Source: Tritrichomonas musculus
Lineage: Eukaryota; Parabasalia; Tritrichomonadida; Tritrichomonadidae
Reading direction: 5' to 3'
Length of the DNA stretch: 64,000 nt
Assembly: GCA_039105265.1 (NCBI GenBank)
Contig: JAPFFF010000002.1
Location: 4,092,001 to 4,156,000 of the forward strand
A model generated the notes under the pieces. That model did no database searches and was not told the origin of the DNA. It worked only from the letters and a program-made list of their open reading frames with translations. Shown in pieces: positions 56,301 through 64,000 of the stretch. The position numbers were made by a program, and so were the translations under genes. The first letter of the stretch is position 1, and each line of letters starts with the position of its first letter.

Positions 56301-56502
56301 GAATTTTTTGAAGTTCGGCAATCCTTTTAAATAAGTATGCAATACCATCTAGAAGCACAGTGGATTCAAGAGGGAGTAATTTTTCTAAATCTGTGGAAGT
56401 TTGATTTAATCTTGTTTGATCATCCTCAATTTCAATAAGAAATGATAAAACTAAAAAAGCGGTGAAACGTTGTTTATCACTTCGTTGTCTTAGTAAGTTC
56501 AT
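50380..56502 (-). CDS. TOR: TOR-type phosphatidylinositol-kinase-related kinase, at least 2040 aa
   Basis: HEAT-like helices cover residues 1 to about 1000, then a FAT-like region. The kinase domain carries YLLKGKEDLRLDQRVMQFF, VGYIVGLGDRHLSN (catalytic loop, near 1893) and PEKVPFRLTRMM. The protein ends with a FATC tail, QMYIGWTPYW, which identifies TOR rather than ATM or ATR. The metal-binding DFG is DFS here (VHIDFSECFE, near 1915). The FRB region is hard to recognise and lacks the usual aromatic pair. The first in-frame ATG (56502) is probably internal, because homology continues upstream. The product controls growth in response to nutrients. Confidence 0.9.
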   Translation of the reverse strand: MNLLRQRSDKQRFTAFLVLSFLIEIEDDQTRLNQTSTDLEKLLPLESTVLLDGIAYLFKRIAELQKIPYNQRIYDRCIQFLSNRVTPSAIQTAIIILSKMKPNENLSELANLLWPGITFRDQKIQEKAVKLYFHCLSHSSNPDELVKGILSISTFNVLVNDNKLEKHGTYLLFKSFIENHFDIISVNFSELFKAIAMNLQRTHDRNFLELFVMLCEQYIQKAKAEIDLVRSIFHSNDWDLNDSLTCDFLLRIAQTFPDEFGTACYQRAQTVCDDSYFKLISVNYHITELDEEKIISKFQMSKLTNSYIDAACSFYITFPQHSFRLLHIIEEKADTNLYTENFENVLILIHKFVNMPLFPFSKYWKPIFESLKNHKLSVEVKKIEVLALLSIIKNEPKKEEQNKKLLELIYVVQGGEKAVYSTFLNNIGNDILPYFMNEPLRIISLSITLHQKNMPNKDIIKLFIRLRKLSPLSTFNVFIFILNVLPNTYLQFISYSDKKRLVKLWNLILDGAGELLHPYATDVYQFSLDLIGSKIPCPKNFSERLNQRSIAKDTIKIHILSMQCVEKLMKLQYPYDPQKIVDAVIENLTIFFSESVQIAALNTLRSVFRNFGMKRVDLLSLHQKLFSFMKVSKSETILYSILSILGTIGPLDPLSFHLSDIPMSVDFHLYDKMKREQFYLDFVMKYLWKQLETAPENSVFLNAILFIFQFDAQKSSIYLDELIPILEHLLKNKNPESVFHIIRSITLLVEIKIQPYSETIVSILKPYLAPSNFSLLALKALSALVFVLRSSFQPIASAIFSNILDLMSYKFDCDTNLYFLQILTHLVIFCGCSQLLFFKQIKKFATSEDLICSNALNFLSQVIYHTPYEDLYLPSIRLVMPLINVKNQIQRSVHNLLTILGQKCPMFIPKTVDISEMEIDSNCIEITSDPFPQGQKPPPITPMSVSTVFDKNNNFLQFENNWDNWLLHISQNLVLCSNSPAIRACHPLLQMLTSFEHQLFPLILISVWEVASDEDRAILSDHISNISQNSNTPIELLSIFCDAIDSMDRTGYTLFNSPETAGRIAVRCENFFRAVRFYERTSSINDSIKCEMIRIHARLQRRESALGIFTLTEKAQADTSILQDLLLWDKARMQYSPMKSESDFLGYIQCCSKLEDWGEIMKYTSYFQTLSTECKNSAGIYFAAASTFYNMENIDLFLPYMSRSTPRKCLWQAIVYIKLNKLKVARMYIERGMKLNASNRAPFVSGIYEPALPSIECAMFLEELKDVVDARENPELRPTILNIWNTKSDWIKTKVEHFRILFVIRSLLEESDNLKNGFNFLNAARKLKAWCIYDNSIERFQSSSVNDESINLLKAKVRFDRRQTKDLSEILNIIETTKSDTIYAKAVCSYFSRLPNPTPEVLEMLEKVLSKNPSLIRAWKHWTYANLCLTQVSEDKIYAMNAKKGFTKLISLKGPCFHYLCQLCSLCFSNEIDMTKDFEALTSASIEQIAQQLLAQFDHPNEAIRKSVIDVVSRFAEEHIQAIAFPLFYAENCENLASKNLANFLEEIKKKHASFMNEIDIILNGLLDITILDIEMIQYIIQGSLNEGVNDAINELDKIKFYMNKDHKGPNRAIKTLSKWLVNIGKDVSNIRKSSTENESDMKALFTDLERTYTLIQLELEKLSSIEISEVAPQILKQTPLTVAVPGFYKLDGEFPTIQSFDNVVKIIASQKYPKKMKITGSDGKTYKYLLKGKEDLRLDQRVMQFFSLSNSLLRNDKSGIEKDLIIEAYAIIPLSPLAGMISWAENSKTFYKLITFYNRIKKQLLASENMLNEELVNSPIVEDFSLPMKQDYFKLNQLQRVEAYRYNCQIYDDVALREAIWVKSSVAEMWFIQKTNFARSNALMSIVGYIVGLGDRHLSNIMFMNTNGHCVHIDFSECFEKANKWKLYPEKVPFRLTRMMVRALGVSGVEGDFRLTARYVMNLMRRNKSSLLAFLDFFTKEADIGIDESDYKRVIDKLNGNDFEDEKELSPDAQVDKLIIEATDEYNLSQMYIGWTPYW

Positions 56503-56732
56503 TGCCGATTCGTTTGTATTATTAAATAAATTTATTCGTGCATTAGGTGATAATGGAGCAAATTCATTGTAAAAAATTTCTCTGACATGTTTCCTTTCTT
56601 CTTTAAATGAGTCTAGTTGTTTAATAGACTTCGATATTTTGGTGATAAGCGATTCTGATGAAGACGTCGTGATAATGGAAAAGATAAAGAAAAATTTGAA
56701 TATTTTTCAATTGAATTGTATAAAATCTTCAT
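56503..56732 (-). other. Probable 5' coding extension of the TOR gene, with a frame change
   Basis: The TOR frame stays open upstream of 56502 for about 68 codons to a TGA at 56707-56709. Its translation aligns with the TOR N-terminus (SFKEERKHVREIFYNEFAPL), but it contains no ATG. An ATG at 56730-56732 lies in another frame, with an initiator-like CTCAGAA just upstream, and opens MKILYNSIEKYSNF. A very short intron, a frameshift or a sequence error between about 56640 and 56700 would link them. No classical parabasalid intron motif is visible. Confidence 0.5.
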
Positions 56733-56875
56733 TTCTGAGAATTTGAATACTTTTATTTCAATATTTTTCTTTTAATTATAAAAATATTTTGAATATAAAT
56801 TTAAATTGATGTGATTAAAACTAAAATTCACCTAAAATAGCCAATGACCGTTTAATTAAAAACGATAAGGCTGAA

Positions 56876-58372
56876 ATGGATTTACAAAAAATATTAAATT
56901 TTCGTATTCCTAAAGGAACAGTTCTTTTTGCAGATAATGCTTGTTCGACAGCTCTTTCAATAATGTTTACTTTTGATGATTTAGTTCCAAAAAAATTTAC
57001 ATTAATATGTGATTTTGAAAAAGATGTTTCTGATATTCAAAATCTTCTTGAACGATTTATTTCTATGTTAGAATTTGAACATGTTGCTTTATTAATATCT
57101 TCACCTATCCAAAAATATCAAAAGCACATACAAACTTTTTTAGATTTCGAATTTGATATATTTAAAATATTTACGACGGTGCAAAATGATGATTATTCAA
57201 TGATTCCAAAAAATGTTGTCCAAAAATCTGATCTTATTCAAGAAATTAACCAAATATTAATTCCGATTACCGAACATTTTTCAATAATTCCATCTTGTTC
57301 ATCGCTTCTTCCAAATATTCTTTTAGGTTCATCAGAAGATTTCAATGAAGGAATAGAAAAAGGAACATCAGTTATTCAAAATGTATTAATCCAATTATTA
57401 AAGAAAAACGTAAATAATATAAAAAGTTTCGCATATGGTGATTTTAGTAAAAAGCTTGCAGAATCTCTTGAAAATGGACGAAAAGGCGATAATACAGATT
57501 CTGTTGCATTAATAATTGATAGAAATTTATGTTGCACTCCACTTTTTACAAACGATGGTTCTTTGCTTGATAAAGCTGCTTCTCTAAATCTAGTTTCTGT
57601 TTTGCAAGATTCAAATCTCATACAAACTGAATTAAATGATAACCTTCTTCCTACTTTATGCAAAATTCTTGATATTGATGAAAAATCGAATTTGTCGGCT
57701 CTTAGCAAAAAGTGGGCTTCATTATCTAAAAATGAACAATTTAGTATTTCCAAAAAATATCCATCTATCCAATATATATTAGATACTTCATCTAATAAAG
57801 ACGCAAATTTAGTTTCACAAAGAATTTTAAGTGCCCAGAACTCTCTTTTAAATGGTGCTGATTTTGACGACATTTTTGCTTCGTATTGCGTATCATTGAA
57901 ACCAAATCAAATTTTCAAAATAATTGGCTTCCAAAATTGTATCCATAGAATCAATTTTGAAGAATACCTATCTGATATTCCTGATGATAATTCTTCTTCA
58001 ATTAAAAAAGAGAAATATGTTGATATATTAAATAACTGTTATTCTGGTGTAAGTTTTGATTTGAAGCAGCGTTCCACATTTAAGCCTGATGAGCTTTTGT
58101 TTTTGCCTAACATTTTAAATTTCATTTTTGATAAAAATGCAGCAGTCAATAATGAAATAACAGCTCCAAGTTCAGGATTAATGGGATTCAATTTATTTAA
58201 ATCGACGCAGCCATCTTTAAAAAGCTTTAAGAATGTTTATGTATTTGTGATTGGTGGAATATCTTTTCATGAATTAGCCTTAATTGAAAAGATGGAAAAA
58301 TCAAAAAGTACAAATACTGAATTTCATATATTTAGCGATACTATATGTTCGTCAATTCATTTATTTGATTGA
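56876..58372 (+). CDS. Sec1/Munc18-family protein, 498 aa
   Basis: The N-terminal part has alternating strands and helices (GTVLFADNACSTALSIMF, HVALLISSPIQKY). A central segment, SVALIIDRNLCCTPLF, corresponds to the LLDRSxDxxTP block of SM proteins. The C-terminal strand VYVFVIGGISFHELALIE matches the VFVIGGxTxxE signature near the end of the family. The length is a little below the usual 550-650. SM proteins clasp SNARE bundles during vesicle fusion. The sequence is divergent, so the subfamily (Sec1, Sly1, Vps45, Vps33 or SCFD2-like) is open. It is divergent from the TOR gene, with about 140 bases between the likely starts. Confidence 0.75.
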   Translation: MDLQKILNFRIPKGTVLFADNACSTALSIMFTFDDLVPKKFTLICDFEKDVSDIQNLLERFISMLEFEHVALLISSPIQKYQKHIQTFLDFEFDIFKIFTTVQNDDYSMIPKNVVQKSDLIQEINQILIPITEHFSIIPSCSSLLPNILLGSSEDFNEGIEKGTSVIQNVLIQLLKKNVNNIKSFAYGDFSKKLAESLENGRKGDNTDSVALIIDRNLCCTPLFTNDGSLLDKAASLNLVSVLQDSNLIQTELNDNLLPTLCKILDIDEKSNLSALSKKWASLSKNEQFSISKKYPSIQYILDTSSNKDANLVSQRILSAQNSLLNGADFDDIFASYCVSLKPNQIFKIIGFQNCIHRINFEEYLSDIPDDNSSSIKKEKYVDILNNCYSGVSFDLKQRSTFKPDELLFLPNILNFIFDKNAAVNNEITAPSSGLMGFNLFKSTQPSLKSFKNVYVFVIGGISFHELALIEKMEKSKSTNTEFHIFSDTICSSIHLFD

Positions 58373-59486
58373 TATATTTATTTTTGTTAATATGATAAAT
58401 TTTTTAATATAATTTTGTGTTAGATATTTTTATTCGAAAATAATTTTTATGTAGGTAATGTCTAATAGGTAATGTGACAAATAATAATCTATATATTTTG
58501 AGAGCAATCATTTGAGAAATCGTAATCATTTGTGGCAGTTAAGGTCAATATTGACATATCGTACCAAAGAAAAAAAGGTCTGGAACTTATTGAACTTTTA
58601 TCAACAATTATTCATCTAATGTATCTAAATATTCTTTTCTAAGGTGGTCATTTTAGCCCAAAATAATATTTTTAAAAAATCATCGGCCAAAATGTGGGTC
58701 AAGAAAGGTTAATGTAAAATAAATCAATAAATTCCATAAATATTTTTTAAATATATGTAAATATAATGATCGTTTTATATCTAATTAAAAGTATTTTTTC
58801 TCATAATTTAATAAATTGAATAAGATAAAATTATATTTAGTCTCATATAATTTAATAGTATTTTTATCGTTTTCGTCAGAAATATTTAATTTCCTTAAAA
58901 TTAATATATCTTCTTAAATATTTTTAATATTAAATAAATTAACCTATTTATAATATATATGTATATATATATTATGAATATAATTTAAATAAATAAAAAA
59001 AAAAACAAAATGCTTTAGGTAATCAAAATTGGCTAACTTTAACCAATATTTTGAATTCAAAATAAATTGATATTGTTTTCCCACCCTCAGGCCGACTCAA
59101 CAATATTTCTTTTAACTTTGCAAATACTTGGAATATCGTTTTTTTCTGCCTCACTTTTTCAATAGATGCGATAACCCCAAATACTTTGACCTTTTTGATC
59201 GTTATTGATTTAAAAAAATTGAGTGGATATTTTCAAATTACTCTATTTTTTTGACCTACCTTAGTATTTTCCCAAAATTCTTTATTAATATTTATCAATG
59301 GCTTGGATTAGCAATTTTTTAGCAGAACTTCCCCCAAGGAAGTGATATGAATTTTTAAATTTTCAAATTGAATGCTTTATGAAAGCGTGTGGCACAAGTT
59401 TTTACCTTTGATCAAATTTCTGAAAATGTCTTAGCTTGAGTTCATTTCTTAATTAGCAATATTATATATAGTTTGAAATAAAGTTA
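58373..59486. other. Long AT-rich intergenic region
   Basis: About 1.1 kb with no reading frame that looks real, no tRNA and no clear repeat. A short imperfect inverted match, CTAAGGTGGTCA near 58642 and its complement near 59263, is too weak to call a transposon. A TCATTT initiator-like site lies near 59440, about 45 bases before the next gene. Confidence 0.5.
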
Positions 59487-60218
59487 ATGCAGTTTTGTCC
59501 ATTTCAGCTACCTAATCAAGCTCTTTTTGGCAATCCTTGCTTAATTAATCAGAAAATAAATGGATATGGTATTCAATCATTCCAACAAAATTCTAATCAA
59601 TTTGGTTCATCATATCATTTAAATCAATATAACCATCATACTTATAACTATTTTTCAAAAAAAACGAAGAATAACCTCCGTGATCGAGAACGTACTGATA
59701 AAGCGTTAAAAGAACTGAGTGAAAAATATGAAATTGAAGTGCTAAATAGTAAAAACTTTATTGGTGTTGCTAGCCCATATGGAATAAATAGTCATAATTC
59801 TGGTCACTTTATTGTTAAGATTATTGAGCGTGTTGATCCTAAATTTGAAATTCCAAGAGGGATTAATCGAGGGATTAGGAAATGTAAAATAGCCGAAAAA
59901 AATGGTGTTTTAACCATTCTTTCAGCAAAATTTTTTGAAGAGATGATTGCATTAACAGATAGTGATTTTTTTTCATCGTTCAATTTTTCTGTTTCTCCAT
60001 ATGTAATAGCATTTGATTCACATTTTCAAAATATATGGAAGCAATATGTCAGCGAGATTCATGAGCATCAAGATGAATACTATCATTTAAAAAATACTTT
60101 ATTGTTTGAAGATTCAGAAATTACAGATAATTTGGAAAGGTTTGGTTTTTTAGATGATTTTTTCTCATTTGATGAATTTTCTTTTAACCATTTTTGTGAT
60201 TCAGAAAATTGTAAATAG
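59487..60218 (+). CDS. Unidentified protein, 243 aa
   Basis: The first 60 residues are rich in Gln, Asn, Tyr and His (SFQQNSNQFGSSYHLNQYNH), followed by a basic patch (KKTKNNLRDRERTDKALKEL). A mixed alpha/beta middle holds the most structured part (GVASPYGINSHNSGHFIVKI, then EIPRGINRGIRKCKI). The C-terminal 60 residues are acidic and Phe-rich. No membrane span or signal peptide is visible. I do not recognise a family. The frame is clean and its composition fits host genes, so it is likely real, possibly lineage-specific. Confidence 0.65.
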   Translation: MQFCPFQLPNQALFGNPCLINQKINGYGIQSFQQNSNQFGSSYHLNQYNHHTYNYFSKKTKNNLRDRERTDKALKELSEKYEIEVLNSKNFIGVASPYGINSHNSGHFIVKIIERVDPKFEIPRGINRGIRKCKIAEKNGVLTILSAKFFEEMIALTDSDFFSSFNFSVSPYVIAFDSHFQNIWKQYVSEIHEHQDEYYHLKNTLLFEDSEITDNLERFGFLDDFFSFDEFSFNHFCDSENCK

Positions 60219-60722
60219 TTTATGAATTATAAGCAAATGCCAATTACTTTTTTCTACTCACGATCTGATTTGTGATATAGTAGTTAAAAGGGGCATTTTC
60301 ATATAAATTGTTCTAATTGAACCATATGGTTCATTGTTCTCAGACAGCAAATCATTTAAATTTATTTAAATAAAATAAAATCTATTTAATCATTACCAAT
60401 TAACTTTTCTAGTTAGTTTATCATTTGAATTTATTTCAAATTAAGTGTTTTGTAATATAAATAATTTTTATTAAAATTTTCTATTTTAAACTTAAAGCGA
60501 CAGAGTTTAGTTCAAAATTTCATATTTTTAAACCTTTACAAGGTTATCTTGTTAACATGCAAATATTAATTACCAATAAGAAATAAATTGCTTAAAAAAA
60601 ATAATTAGTATAAGATAGAAAGTTGTTTAATATGTTGATTTCCAAAAAGAAATAAATTATTTTAAAAATCATCATAAATCTAAATCTATAAAAAAATCAA
60701 AAAGAATAAAAAAAGAGCATAA
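60219..60722. other. Intergenic spacer between convergent genes
   Basis: About 500 very AT-rich bases between the stops of the 243-aa gene and the Myb gene. A near-duplicate AAGAAATAAATT occurs near 60580 and 60645. Nothing else seen. Confidence 0.5.
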
Positions 60723-61448
60723 TTAATATTCTCTAAAAAAATCATATTCCGTACGAGTTTGGCTACCAAAAATATCATCTGGCCATTCAATAAGTTCGCT
60801 ATCCCAAAAATCAAGTTCACTATTCTTTTGGGGAACATTTCCTTGTTGTTGTTGCTTTAAAGCTAAAATTGAAAGGCCATTGTTTTGAGAAGTAACTTGA
60901 TCGCAAATATATTCAGGCTCACTTACATCATTTTTATCTGAATTATCCTTTTCACTTGAAATTCGTTTTGAATGTGATTTCCTCTTATCAGGTGTATCTA
61001 TCACTTTTCGTGGATCTAGCGAATAAACTCCTGATTCATCGACATCGCATTTAGATACTAATTTAGAATACCATCTGTTCTTAATAGAATTATCTGAACG
61101 TCCGTTAAAAAACTTGGATATTTGGGACCATTTTTTCCCCATTTCATTAACTTTTTGGACAATGAGTTGGTCTTCATCAGGTGTAAATGGAGCTAAGTTA
61201 TTTGATGGTGAGAGATAGTACATCCAACGATCACGGCATTGTCTTGCGGATCGTGAGGAAAGAAGCCTAGCTACAGATTCCCAATCATTATCAAATTTAG
61301 ATGATGAAACGCACTTGATAATAATTTTGTCTTCACTAATGGTAAAAACACGGCGCCTACAGGTCTGAGCTCTCTTGAGAAGCTCTGTTGTCTTAAAAGC
61401 CTTTGGTTTTCTGCCAGGTCTTTGCTGTGTTGTAGGTTTTGTGTCCAT
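60723..61448 (-). CDS. R2R3-type Myb DNA-binding protein, 241 aa
   Basis: Two Myb repeats are visible. The first, about residues 32-83, has FTISEDKIIIKCV, DWESVARLLSSRSARQCRDR and WMYYL. The second, about 85-135, has FTPDEDQLIVQKV, KKWSQISKFF and RSDNSIKNRWYSKL. Spaced Trp or aromatic residues and the recognition helices are in place. The C-terminal 100 residues are polar, with a Lys/Arg patch and an acidic, aromatic end. I start at 61448 and not at 61484 because a TCATTA initiator lies 5 bases upstream of this ATG. Trichomonads carry many such Myb factors. It probably regulates transcription in the nucleus. Confidence 0.88.
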   Translation of the reverse strand: MDTKPTTQQRPGRKPKAFKTTELLKRAQTCRRRVFTISEDKIIIKCVSSSKFDNDWESVARLLSSRSARQCRDRWMYYLSPSNNLAPFTPDEDQLIVQKVNEMGKKWSQISKFFNGRSDNSIKNRWYSKLVSKCDVDESGVYSLDPRKVIDTPDKRKSHSKRISSEKDNSDKNDVSEPEYICDQVTSQNNGLSILALKQQQQGNVPQKNSELDFWDSELIEWPDDIFGSQTRTEYDFFREY

Positions 61449-61453
61449 AAAAA

Positions 61454-61459
61454 TAATGA
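61454..61459 (-). promoter_or_regulatory. Trichomonad-type initiator (TCATTA) of the Myb gene
   Basis: Perfect TCA-Y-W-W match that would give a leader of about 8 bases before the ATG at 61448. It decides between the two possible starts. Confidence 0.6.
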
Positions 61460-61484
61460 TTTTCAGTTCATTTTTACTATTCAA

Positions 61485-62474
61485 ATAGGCTAAACCTTTC
61501 TTATTGAATTTTTTTCAATTGCTGATTCGATGTTAACATTATTTTTTTTTTATGCTAAGATTATTTAATACTTTAATTAACTGCTCAAATTATTTACTTT
61601 TGGAGTTATTATTAAAAAAAAAAATAATCAAAATTTGAATTGAGAGATAGGATAAACATCATTCAATCAAAGTCTCCTCACCTTTTTTTTTCAATGATCA
61701 TTGAAAAAGTATTTGATTAAAATACCATTTTTTTGCGTTAAAAAAGTAATTTTTTATAACTTAACTAAATTTTACTAATTATATGTTATTATTAATTTTT
61801 ATATAGAATTATTAAAGAACTTTTCTTTTATTTTATAATATAAAGCTGTTTTTATCATATTTTAACGGAATTATATATTTCAAATAAAAAAGTTTGAAAA
61901 AATAAAGAATATATTGAGTTTTACATTTTTATAACTCATCATTAGATGAAGTGAGTTCGGTTGATTATATATTTTGATTTTAAAACTGTATCAAATTAGA
62001 ATTTATGATATTATATTGTAAAAAGGAGTTTTTATATAAATTTTAATAAATATCAAAACATAAGAATGTGAATTCCAAAATATAAATTCTATATGTTGAA
62101 ATGGTAATTTTATTGATATACGTACTAAAATTATGATTCGTTGAGAAGCATCATTAAAATATTTTATATATTATATTAACAAAAGAATATCTGTTAACGT
62201 AACTTCATATTAATCATATACATAAAATATTAAAAAGCCTGTTCATTATACAAAACATTAAAAAATCATTTTCAGCATTATTTTTTTGAAAGAAAAAAAT
62301 ATAATAGACAAATAGATGAAAAGAAGATTATAGAAAAGAAAAGCATCTAAAATAGTTTTTTGAAAAAGTTTTTGGCATTATTTTTCTAATATAACCTATT
62401 AAATCTAATAATTTATATTTTATCGACTCAAATTATTAATAATGAAGTAATATCAATTATTTGAAATGACAGAA
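61485..62474. other. Long AT-rich intergenic region
   Basis: About 1 kb between the Myb gene and the tRNA-Trp gene. Short homopolymer runs only. I see no gene, repeat family or structured RNA. Confidence 0.5.
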
Positions 62475-62546
62475 GGGGCTGTAGCATAATGGTATTGCGT
62501 GAGACTCCAGATCTCAAGGTTGGGGGTTCGACTCCCTTCGGCCTCA
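62475..62546 (+). tRNA. tRNA-Trp(CCA)
   Basis: Complete cloverleaf of 72 bases. The acceptor GGGGCTG pairs with CGGCCTC (two G-U pairs), with discriminator A. The D-arm contains AATGGTA. The anticodon stem is TGAGA/TCTCA with loop CTCCAGA, giving anticodon CCA. The T-loop is TTCGACT. No intron. Confidence 0.9.
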
Positions 62547-62755
62547 TAATTTTTTTCTTTTTTCATTTTATTAATCTAAAACAAAAATATTTTTAGCGAT
62601 TAGGATATAATTGAGTATATTAATTCATATTATATGTAATTTAAAGTATATTTTTAAATTTATTTATAACAATTATCCTTAAGAGGTTGAGATAATTATG
62701 AATTAAATTATAAAATCTACTATAAATCATCTTTAATAAATCATTCAGGTATTCG

Positions 62756-63841
62756 ATGTTTTTGCCAATTGCTTTGCTTATGATGAATTTAAATGATTTT
62801 AGCGAAATAGTTCGTTTCCATCAAAACCGATACCCTCAAATGAAGCCACGAGATTATATAAAACTTGCCTATCAGAGTGAATTTGGCCCTGAACATCTTG
62901 TTACTGATAAAGAGCGTGTTCTTTCTTATCTCCGTAAAGAATGGGAAGAAATCAATGAAACAGATGAACCATGTAGGAGCGAGCCAATTGGAAATGGATT
63001 ATTTCGTTTTTATCTTGGCAAGGTTGACAACATTGAAAGTTCCTCATCTTTATTGGCAGATCTTTTTATGTTTACCGCCAAAGAACATGAAGGTTCAAAA
63101 GAAGGTCTTCTTTCTCGATTAGATCAACTTAAAAACTTTTCAATTCCTGGTATGGACGATTTTCTATCAGAGTATGAATCATCGAATTACCCAGCAGTAC
63201 ATCATAGTCAAGAGTACCGTGATTTATATCATCCACATTATCGCCTTCTCAGTTCTGTCTATGCATATTACTTTTCTTTTCTAAATGAAATCCAATCAAA
63301 ACTTCAAAGTGTTGATAAAAAGCCATTGATAATTTCAATAGATGGCCTCTGTGGAAGTGGAAAAACATATTTGTCCCAGTTGATTCAACGTTTATTTTCA
63401 TGCAATGTCTTTCATGTTGATGATTATTACTTACCTATAAGCAAGAGAAAAGAAAATTGGGAGCAAATTCCAGGTGGAAATATTGATTTTGATCGTTTTA
63501 TAAATGAAGTTATTAAGCCGGCAGCTAATAATGAACCTGTTTCTTACCAACCTTATGTGTGCAGAACTGGTACTTTGAAAGAAGCCGAACAAATTCAGCC
63601 ACTCAAGTTAGTTATAGTAGAAGGAAGTTATTCTGGTCATCCTTTACTTCAAGATTATTATGATTATAAAATATTTATGAATTGCTCTAAATATGTTCAA
63701 GAAAAACGTCTTAGAAAACGTGAAGGAGATTATTTTTCAGCATTTGAAAAACGATGGATTCCATTGGAACACAATTACTTCCGTACATACAATATTCAAC
63801 AAAAAAGCGATTTAGTTTTGGACACAACTGAATTTGATTAA
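62756..63841 (+). CDS. Two-domain protein with a C-terminal uridine-kinase-like P-loop domain, 361 aa
   Basis: Residues about 10-175 form a helical domain (KPRDYIKLAYQSEFGPEHLV ... GNGLFRFYLGK ... YPAVHHSQEYRDLYHPHYR) that I associate with bacterial, mainly Firmicutes, proteins of the same layout. Residues about 185-361 are a nucleoside-kinase-like P-loop domain: SIDGLCGSGKTYLSQLI near 193, FHVDDYYLP (substrate Asp), VIVEGSYSGHP, and RLRKREGD as lid. The combined layout is bacterial in character, so lateral transfer is plausible. It probably phosphorylates a nucleoside or related small molecule. The exact substrate is unknown. Confidence 0.75.
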   Translation: MFLPIALLMMNLNDFSEIVRFHQNRYPQMKPRDYIKLAYQSEFGPEHLVTDKERVLSYLRKEWEEINETDEPCRSEPIGNGLFRFYLGKVDNIESSSSLLADLFMFTAKEHEGSKEGLLSRLDQLKNFSIPGMDDFLSEYESSNYPAVHHSQEYRDLYHPHYRLLSSVYAYYFSFLNEIQSKLQSVDKKPLIISIDGLCGSGKTYLSQLIQRLFSCNVFHVDDYYLPISKRKENWEQIPGGNIDFDRFINEVIKPAANNEPVSYQPYVCRTGTLKEAEQIQPLKLVIVEGSYSGHPLLQDYYDYKIFMNCSKYVQEKRLRKREGDYFSAFEKRWIPLEHNYFRTYNIQQKSDLVLDTTEFD

Positions 63842-64000
63842 ATAGAAGCATATTATTTAATAAGAATTATCATAAATTACCACTCAAAATAAATTGCAAT
63901 TGTTATATTATGAAATCTTGCATATTGAAAAATTGCAATTGTCATAATATTTAATAACACTAAGTATGATTCATAAAAGCATAATGTTTAAATTTTGCAG

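Noticed and set aside
58642-59268. Possible small transposon between CTAAGGTGGTCA and its inverted partner
   Set aside because: The match is only about 12 of 13 bases, does not extend, and shows no target duplication.
1-64000. Classical parabasalid introns
   Set aside because: I saw no GTATGT ... ACTAACACACAG pair inside or beside the genes. Genes read through as single exons, with the TOR start as the one open case.

Overview
The window looks like nuclear DNA of a trichomonad (Parabasalia), most likely Tritrichomonas or a close relative. It is AT-rich and the genes appear to lack introns. Several start codons sit a few bases downstream of a TCA-Y-W-W initiator (for example 61454-61459, 30946-30951, 21867-21872). 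The gene content fits too: BspA-type leucine-rich repeat proteins fused to protein kinases, a Myb protein, an axonemal dynein, MRH/Atg27-like surface proteins, and a large Polinton (Maverick) element. The species call is inference.

Region 1 (1-1525): the tail of an unidentified gene enters from the left edge. It is followed by a 959-bp DNA-transposon-like element with matching inverted ends and TA on both sides.

Region 2 (about 1526-19935): a Polinton that looks whole in its coding part. It carries a packaging ATPase, a double jelly-roll-type major capsid candidate, a very long phage-tail-fibre-like protein, two small proteins that share the N-terminus MAFGSWFK, an rve-type integrase, a protein-primed family B DNA polymerase, and several small orphan proteins. 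Genes alternate strands and meet tail to tail with tiny gaps or overlaps. The non-coding right end carries five near-perfect copies of an 18-base repeat, which may be a replication or packaging site. Hairpins with three-base loops overlap or follow some gene ends. I found neither terminal inverted repeats nor an adenain-like protease gene.

Region 3 (19936-35350): host genes. These are a coiled-coil protein, two kinase-BspA receptor-like genes in tandem that share a 672-bp stretch with no difference I could see, a DCAF8-like WD40 protein with a possible lipidation motif at its C-terminus, a tRNA with anticodon GAC, an MRH-like membrane protein, a short NOT-box protein (CCR4-NOT complex), a decayed glycoside hydrolase family 43 gene, and a small tail-anchored protein.

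Region 4 (35595-58372): a complete 4098-residue axonemal dynein heavy chain, a striatin-like WD40 protein, a TOR kinase on the other strand, and a Sec1/Munc18-family protein. The TOR gene has unusual features: DFS in place of DFG, a poorly conserved FRB region, and homology that continues upstream of its first in-frame ATG.

Region 5 (58373-64000): long AT-rich spacers, an orphan gene, an R2R3-type Myb gene, tRNA-Trp(CCA), and a two-domain uridine-kinase-like protein of bacterial appearance.
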